A stretch of 64,000 nucleotides of DNA from the NCBI GenBank assembly GCA_035633115.1, contig DASQFN010000058.1:124001-188000 (forward strand). The letters run 5' to 3'. The stretch comes from Gemmatimonadaceae bacterium (GTDB taxonomy: Bacteria > Gemmatimonadota > Gemmatimonadetes > Gemmatimonadales > Gemmatimonadaceae). The notes under the pieces are model-generated. The model did no database searches. It had not been told where the DNA came from and was given only the letters and a program-made list of their open reading frames with translations. Below, piece after piece: positions 62,401 through 64,000 of this stretch (the stretch's first letter is position 1; every line of letters starts with the position of its first letter). The position numbers and the translations under genes were made by a program.

Positions 62401-64000
62401 ATCCGCCGCACCGAGGGCACTTCCGCCGGACGCGACACCACGTACACCGGCAAGAAGATTCAGGGCTTCGACGCCCTCGACAGCGAGCGCGACCAGTTGT
62501 CCCGCGCGTTCAACGTCGGCGTGAACGACAATGGTCTGCTGGGCGATCTCGCGGGCACGATAGTAATCGTTGCGGACACTCTTCCCGGAGCGCCGCCGTC
62601 CACGCGAACCGGCCACGCATTCGCGACGTGCCGCGGCGGCTACTTCTTCGTTCGCGTGCTCGGCGATTCGCGCGTGGATTGTACCGTAGCGAACAATCGT
62701 CTCGACGAGGAGGACATCGATGGCGACGGCGTTCTCAACCTCACTGGAGCGGAACGCGAGCAGGAGGAGCTGCGGCGCTACATCGTCAACCTCGGGGACG
62801 CTTCGAAGTACAATCGTGTCGGCCGTTGCTCGGTCGCTCCCCGTGTCGTCGTCGGTCCGCCGCCCGACAGCGTCTGTTGGGTATTGTTCCGGATTCCGTT
62901 CCGAACCCCTGACGATTCGATCGGGTTGCCTTTGCTCAGACGGATGAGAACCGTTCGACTCACGATGATCTCCGGCGACGCGCTCGGCGACGCCGAGTTC
63001 AGCCAGATCGCACTCGCTCGTCTTCGCCTGACCGGATCGCCATGGATCAAGCGGCGCGAGACCAGCCTGCAGGGCGTGGGCGCGGAGCAGCCCGGGTCGG
63101 GATTCATTAATGCGGGCGTGATCGGCACGCAGGACCGCGGTCTCGCGGCGGGCATCAGCTACGAATCGCCGCCGGGCGTCGTGGACGAGCCGGATACGAA
63201 GCGCTCGAATTTCGAGACTGACCGAATACAGGTCAACGAGCGGTCTCTCCGGTTAACCGCCGGCAATCTCGCGGTCTTCGACCGCGCAGAGGCGTATTTC
63301 CGCTTCCCTGAAGGCGAGAAGAATTTCATGGCGTACAAGGAGCTGCGCCTCTGGGCCCGCGGAATACGCAACGGCTGGGGCTCGAACGGCGACCTCCAGT
63401 TCTTCATCAAGATCGGCCGAGATCCCAACAACTTCTATCTCTACCGGACTACACTGAACGGCGGACCGGGACGGGAAGCGTGGCTCCCGGAAATCCGGGT
63501 TGATTTTCAGAAACTCTTCAAGCTTCGGGCGGAGATTCAGAACGCGTACCTGCAGGGCCGGGCGCGCAACACGTGCACTGGTCTGGACTCCATTCTCATT
63601 GCGAACACTCCTGTTCCGCCGACGGGTCTGCGCTACGTCGCGTGCTCCGGTGGGTACATTGCGTATACGTCGGACCCGGGTGTGAACCCGCCGAACCTTG
63701 CATCGGTCCAGGAGCTCGCTGTCGGAATGATTCGCACCGGCCTGGGAAGCTCTGGCTCTCCGATCGCGCCCGGCGACACGCTCGAGCTCTGGGTGGACGA
63801 CATCCGGCTGGGCGGGGTTGTCGACGCTGCCGGCTTTGCGGGACAGATCGGCCTCTCCATTCTCGCAAGCGATTTTGCGGACATCCGCCTCAACCTCAGC
63901 AGGCGCGATCCGAATTTCAGACAGCTCGCCGAGCAGCCCACGTTTCTCACTGACAACAGCGTGAACGTCTCGTCGGCGTTCCATCTCGAGAAGCTTCTCC
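59404..64000 (+). CDS. sprA: SprA-like outer-membrane secretion/motility protein (cut by window edge)
   Basis: The reading frame is open from GTG 59404 to the right edge (over 1,530 codons). It has a signal peptide (RLLFVSLAAAVWTAAASA), a low-complexity linker rich in Asp-Thr/Pro repeats (KDTIPPKDTVRVPRDTVPAP), then a very long beta-rich protein. Two stretches match SprA, the giant translocon of the type IX secretion system: YLESFEGEGGIQVPLLDTQW near residue 822, corresponding to the DDFEG region, and ELWVDDIRL near 1461. The 3' end lies outside the window. It is divergent from lptF with overlapping regulatory regions. An Sov/SprA homologue outside Bacteroidota would support T9SS-like secretion, but PorV and other partners are not visible here. 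Confidence 0.88.
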   Translation, partial: MNLIHRRLLFVSLAAAVWTAAASAQQGGVARPDTVNARRSTTARKDTIPPKDTVRVPRDTVPAPKDTLRLPTDTAREPADTTLRLPLPTVGRPAPRPRIRLGGDSLGLRLPPVVSRADRESYLQAVAQIEAARATAFQQNMRAIIQAVWGQVATSSFATSEIPPTFAGEAPAEPKTVADRAGDIISEHTDLALQLNGRMEFRGEKNQSAQCAGGIINPVFNCRSAFAPLLDFQFNARSGGIVAERIHVDVDYDTQREFDASNNISINYQGKGTELLQRLEIGNVTFQPPVSRFITAGIPSGNYGIQAITKLGPARVRTILAQQKGNIVNDRVFTVGDQTLQAVDRRIEDHQFEPRRFFFTVSPKLFGSAYPNIDILDSRRMTSLALSLPDTLRPTKIFLYRLLIGGQPPNPSGPQFRIIGDPRSRRGQVYERLREGVDYYVDPSQLWIALVRPLSLNNERLVVAYRVNVNGRDTIHVTTGGTPDLEYNAKTDQLANLLWDPRVTPDDPAFDREIRSIYRIGGPEVQRQSVIVKIVTGTGVDQEKANDETGNAETFLQLFRIAQKTNNSTFDVENRLWPRPADPNFELSLGASATRVIRDQFLVFPSLKPFAIDGFAGRLNPSNDTIYTTPSEYVKSAQRPLSVYHIRARYQAEGSGDRGSLMLGAVQLRPNSERLLIDGIPLVRGTDYTVDYDLGRVSFARPDTLFPRPRQVTAQFEENPVFAETPTSIFGATAEFPLARGSINFTAISQTQKTTFNRPPLGFEPAGSLVAGVTALFNFNASPLTSLVSRLPYGETTVPSRISVSGEFAASRPEPNAAGQAYLESFEGEGGIQVPLLDTQWYYGSQPALGRDFATRYGSQSIDLTRASTLAWQSDGLDANGRAIRYTIEQIDPQTTLIGTGLSGPEQMLWMTLYPLSIGGLRGEGNFRWTVGNTPSGRRWRSIRTPLGATGSDLSRVENIEFWAQINVSPVKRAKNPILMIDFGDVSENSVTFAPDTAIIRRTEGTSAGRDTTYTGKKIQGFDALDSERDQLSRAFNVGVNDNGLLGDLAGTIVIVADTLPGAPPSTRTGHAFATCRGGYFFVRVLGDSRVDCTVANNRLDEEDIDGDGVLNLTGAEREQEELRRYIVNLGDASKYNRVGRCSVAPRVVVGPPPDSVCWVLFRIPFRTPDDSIGLPLLRRMRTVRLTMISGDALGDAEFSQIALARLRLTGSPWIKRRETSLQGVGAEQPGSGFINAGVIGTQDRGLAAGISYESPPGVVDEPDTKRSNFETDRIQVNERSLRLTAGNLAVFDRAEAYFRFPEGEKNFMAYKELRLWARGIRNGWGSNGDLQFFIKIGRDPNNFYLYRTTLNGGPGREAWLPEIRVDFQKLFKLRAEIQNAYLQGRARNTCTGLDSILIANTPVPPTGLRYVACSGGYIAYTSDPGVNPPNLASVQELAVGMIRTGLGSSGSPIAPGDTLELWVDDIRLGGVVDAAGFAGQIGLSILASDFADIRLNLSRRDPNFRQLAEQPTFLTDNSVNVSSAFHLEKLL

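Noticed and set aside
1-64000. tRNA or rRNA genes in the intergenic gaps.
   Set aside because: Reading the gaps by eye I saw no cloverleaf or rRNA-like sequence; all gaps are under 300 bases. A tRNA scan would settle this.

Overview
This window is GC-rich, tightly packed bacterial DNA with 54 protein genes that I can support (two cut by the window edges), no recognisable rRNA or tRNA, no CRISPR array and no transposase. The gene content points to a diderm of the FCB superphylum, most probably Gemmatimonadota. The reasons are the SprA-like giant outer-membrane protein, LptF/LptG and Mla genes, large TonB-dependent receptors (one with a carboxypeptidase-regulatory N-terminus), several lipoboxes, aa3-type oxidase assembly genes (ctaA/ctaB), and very frequent ATGA/GTGA stop-start overlaps. 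That assignment is an inference from gene content; no 16S gene is present.

Layout. 1-2690: a chemoreceptor coupled to a periplasmic binding lipoprotein. 2754-5145: agmatine deiminase, N-carbamoylputrescine amidase and a DCC thiol protein (putrescine synthesis). 5233-9956: a DUF1003 membrane protein, aconitase, and a patatin-ferredoxin fusion. 10012-17896: a kynureninase-like PLP enzyme, a four-gene TPR/ABC-2 transporter operon and an M16 peptidase. 17930-23534: a membrane protein with a barrel-like domain, a CDP-alcohol phosphatidyltransferase, small unknowns, an alpha/beta-hydrolase-like protein with altered catalytic residues, and a DsbA/VKOR pair. 23622-29326: acetyl-CoA synthetase, then ccmABCD-hemC-ppa, in which the HemC-like protein lacks the cofactor-binding cysteine. 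29455-32045: a lipoprotein, an MFS exporter and an aquaporin.

32146-38750 is the most unusual locus. It is a leftward run of DUF92 (VTE6-like), a B12-type radical SAM enzyme, a geranylgeranyl-reductase-type flavoprotein, a flavin reductase, a SAM methyltransferase, an SRPBCC protein and a lone ketosynthase, nearly all overlapping or adjacent. It looks like an uncharacterised pathway for a polyketide, quinone or isoprenoid product. 38870-48445 holds a V4R-like protein, an M24 peptidase, a degenerate GH18-like lipoprotein, an amidohydrolase, a cupredoxin-like lipoprotein, ctaB-ctaA with a CoxB-transmembrane-like miniprotein, and an amino-acid permease.

48711-64000 is an envelope region: two TonB-dependent receptors, a GxxExxY protein enclosed by near-identical inverted repeats (a candidate mobile unit), a leftward lptF-lptG-mlaE-mlaD operon, and a divergent sprA-like gene running off the right edge. 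Foldback repeats of two families sit between genes at 40.7, 44.8, 54.2 and 54.9 kb. No stretch longer than 300 bases lacks a gene; the largest gaps (40683-40932, 48446-48710, 54222-54448) are described in the entries.
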